This document shows positions 5,013 through 5,771 of a stretch of 5,771 nt of DNA, piece after piece. This stretch comes from Candidatus Krumholzibacteriia bacterium (GTDB taxonomy: Bacteria; Krumholzibacteriota; Krumholzibacteriia; LZORAL124-64-63). A program made the position numbers and the translations under genes. The stretch spans positions 1 through 5,771 of the forward strand of contig JALUJS010000045.1 of the NCBI GenBank assembly GCA_027056825.1, in the 5' to 3' direction. The notes beneath the pieces are model-generated. The model did not search any database and had not been told where the DNA came from. It was given only the letters and a program-made list of their open reading frames with translations. Numbering within the stretch: position 1 is the stretch's first letter; each line of letters opens with the position of its first letter.

Positions 5013-5771
5013 GTCGTCCGTGCCGTCCCTTTCCGGTTCAACTCCTGCGGCCGGTCCAGGAGCGCGGTCTCCCGCACTCCCTGCGGCCCGGCCTCCAGGA
5101 CCAGGTTGTCGATCAGGCGCGCCGGCCCCACCCGGGCGGCCACCGCCAGCAGCACGCGGCCGTCCACCTCGTCCGGGCGTTGCAGATCCGGCACCAGACG
5201 CGCCGCGGCGTAGTCCACGCGGTCGGCCGGAGCCAGTTCCGCGGCCATGGCCTCCTCCAGCACACGCCGCCGGCGCTCGCCGTCGCTCATCAGCTCGCGC
5301 CCGCGTTTCAGCGCCGCCTGCAGACAGAGGGCGCGCTCGCGGTCGGGACCTTGCAGATAGCGGTTGCGCGAAGACATGGCCAGGCCGTCGGGTTCGCGCA
5401 CCGTGGGCGCGTCCACCAGGCGCACCGGCATGCACAGGTCCCTTACCATCTGGTCGATGACCAGGCACTGCTGGGCGTCCTTGCGTCCGAACACGGCCAC
5501 GTCCGGCCGGATCAGCCCGAACAGCTTGGCCACCACCGTCAGCACGCCCTGGAAGTGGCCCGGCCGGCTGGCGCCGCACAGGTCGTCGGCCCGGCCGCCG
5601 GGGCTTACGGTCACCTCGGCCCCGTCCCCGTACATGTCAGCGACATCCGGGGCGAACACCGCCGCCACAGGAAGTTCCCGCAGCAGTTCCAGGTCGGCCG
5701 CCAGGTCCCGCGGGTAGGCATCCAGGTCCTCGCCGGGACCGAACTGGGTGGGGTTGACGAAGATCGAGACC
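5009..5771 (-). CDS. panC: Pantothenate synthetase (pantoate-beta-alanine ligase), N-terminus cut by window end
   Basis: The reading frame enters at base 5770 with VSIFVNPTQFGPGEDLDAYP and gives 253 residues to the stop at 5009. By comparison with the usual length of about 280, roughly the first 50 residues, including the HIGH-type ATP-binding motif, lie beyond the window. Visible PanC signatures in the fragment are FVNPTQFGP...DAYPRDLAADL, GASRPGHFQGV (67-77), FGRKDAQQ (94-101) and DGLAMSSRN (128-136, the KMSKS-like loop), and near the end the ARLIDN segment. PanC condenses pantoate with beta-alanine using ATP to make pantothenate, the vitamin B5 precursor of coenzyme A, in the cytoplasm. 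After ARLIDN there is an extra tail of about 30 residues, rich in Arg and Thr at its end, which I do not recognise. The stop overlaps the start of the uridyltransferase gene. No panB or panD is visible. Confidence 0.95.
   Translation of the reverse strand, partial: VSIFVNPTQFGPGEDLDAYPRDLAADLELLRELPVAAVFAPDVADMYGDGAEVTVSPGGRADDLCGASRPGHFQGVLTVVAKLFGLIRPDVAVFGRKDAQQCLVIDQMVRDLCMPVRLVDAPTVREPDGLAMSSRNRYLQGPDRERALCLQAALKRGRELMSDGERRRRVLEEAMAAELAPADRVDYAAARLVPDLQRPDEVDGRVLLAVAARVGPARLIDNLVLEAGPQGVRETALLDRPQELNRKGTARTT

Larger units (their letters stand above)
1..5771 (-). other. Candidate single co-directional gene run (operon) spanning the window
   Basis: All eight genes share one strand. The junctions, in transcription order, are: GTGA overlap (panC/uridyltransferase), 1 base, GTGA overlap (HIT/LytR_C), about 30-33 bases, 17 bases, 22 bases and 1 base. 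No junction contains a GC hairpin followed by T residues, and I see no convincing promoter in the three gaps longer than one base. One long transcript is therefore plausible. An internal promoter inside a coding region cannot be excluded by eye, most likely ahead of DUF4321-tatA or of mrfA. Confidence 0.5.

Noticed and set aside
4233..5213. A 326-codon plus-strand open frame opposite the uridyltransferase and panC.
   Set aside because: It is an antisense shadow with low-information composition. The minus-strand genes there are unambiguous.
4251..5579. A 442-codon reading of the uridyltransferase frame, giving a long N-terminal extension.
   Set aside because: The extension is Arg/Gly/Ala-rich, has no fold signature and lies across panC in another frame. 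The GTG at 5012 or ATG at 4994 gives a protein that begins just before the LAAGKG motif, as the family does.
1..5771. Search for tRNA/rRNA, CRISPR arrays, insertion sequences, direct repeats, riboswitches and terminators.
   Set aside because: Reading the window found none. Coding sequence fills essentially all of it and no gap exceeds about 33 bases. The CCAGG/GGCCAG clusters near 20-150 are ordinary high-GC codon repetition.

Overview
The window is GC-rich and gene-dense. It carries eight genes, all on the minus strand, separated by 30-33 bases at most or overlapping by 4. Transcription runs from high to low coordinates: panC (N-terminus cut off by the window end), a GlmU-type uridyltransferase, a HIT-family hydrolase/phosphorylase, a membrane-anchored LytR_C protein, a DUF4321 membrane protein, tatA, a DEAD/DEAH helicase of the MrfA/YprA family, and the start of its usual partner, the RNase H-like exonuclease MrfB/YprB (cut off by base 1). 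Neither end of the run is visible, and no promoter, terminator, RNA gene, insertion sequence, CRISPR array or other mobile feature was found.

Region by region: bases 4251-5771 hold pantothenate synthesis (coenzyme A precursor) and UDP-GlcNAc-type sugar nucleotide synthesis (cell-wall precursor). Bases 3752-4249 encode a HIT protein of the Ap4A hydrolase/phosphorylase type. Bases 2755-3755 encode three small envelope proteins: single-pass LytR_C, probably two-pass DUF4321, and the TatA component of twin-arginine export. Bases 1-2732 encode a DNA-repair pair, helicase plus exonuclease, which in Bacillus subtilis (mrfA/mrfB) repairs mitomycin C damage.

The organism looks like a high-GC bacterium. 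A LytR_C protein, DUF4321 and a one-domain GlmU together do not fit a well-studied proteobacterium. A deep-branching or uncultured lineage (for example of the FCB/Gemmatimonadota/Krumholzibacteriota kind) is my guess, held with low confidence because nothing in the window fixes taxonomy.

The genes are mostly housekeeping and recognisable. No clearly undescribed system is visible. The points most worth a second look are the MrfAB pair at the end of an envelope/metabolism gene run, the one-domain GlmU, and the LytR_C-DUF4321-TatA membrane trio of unknown joint function.
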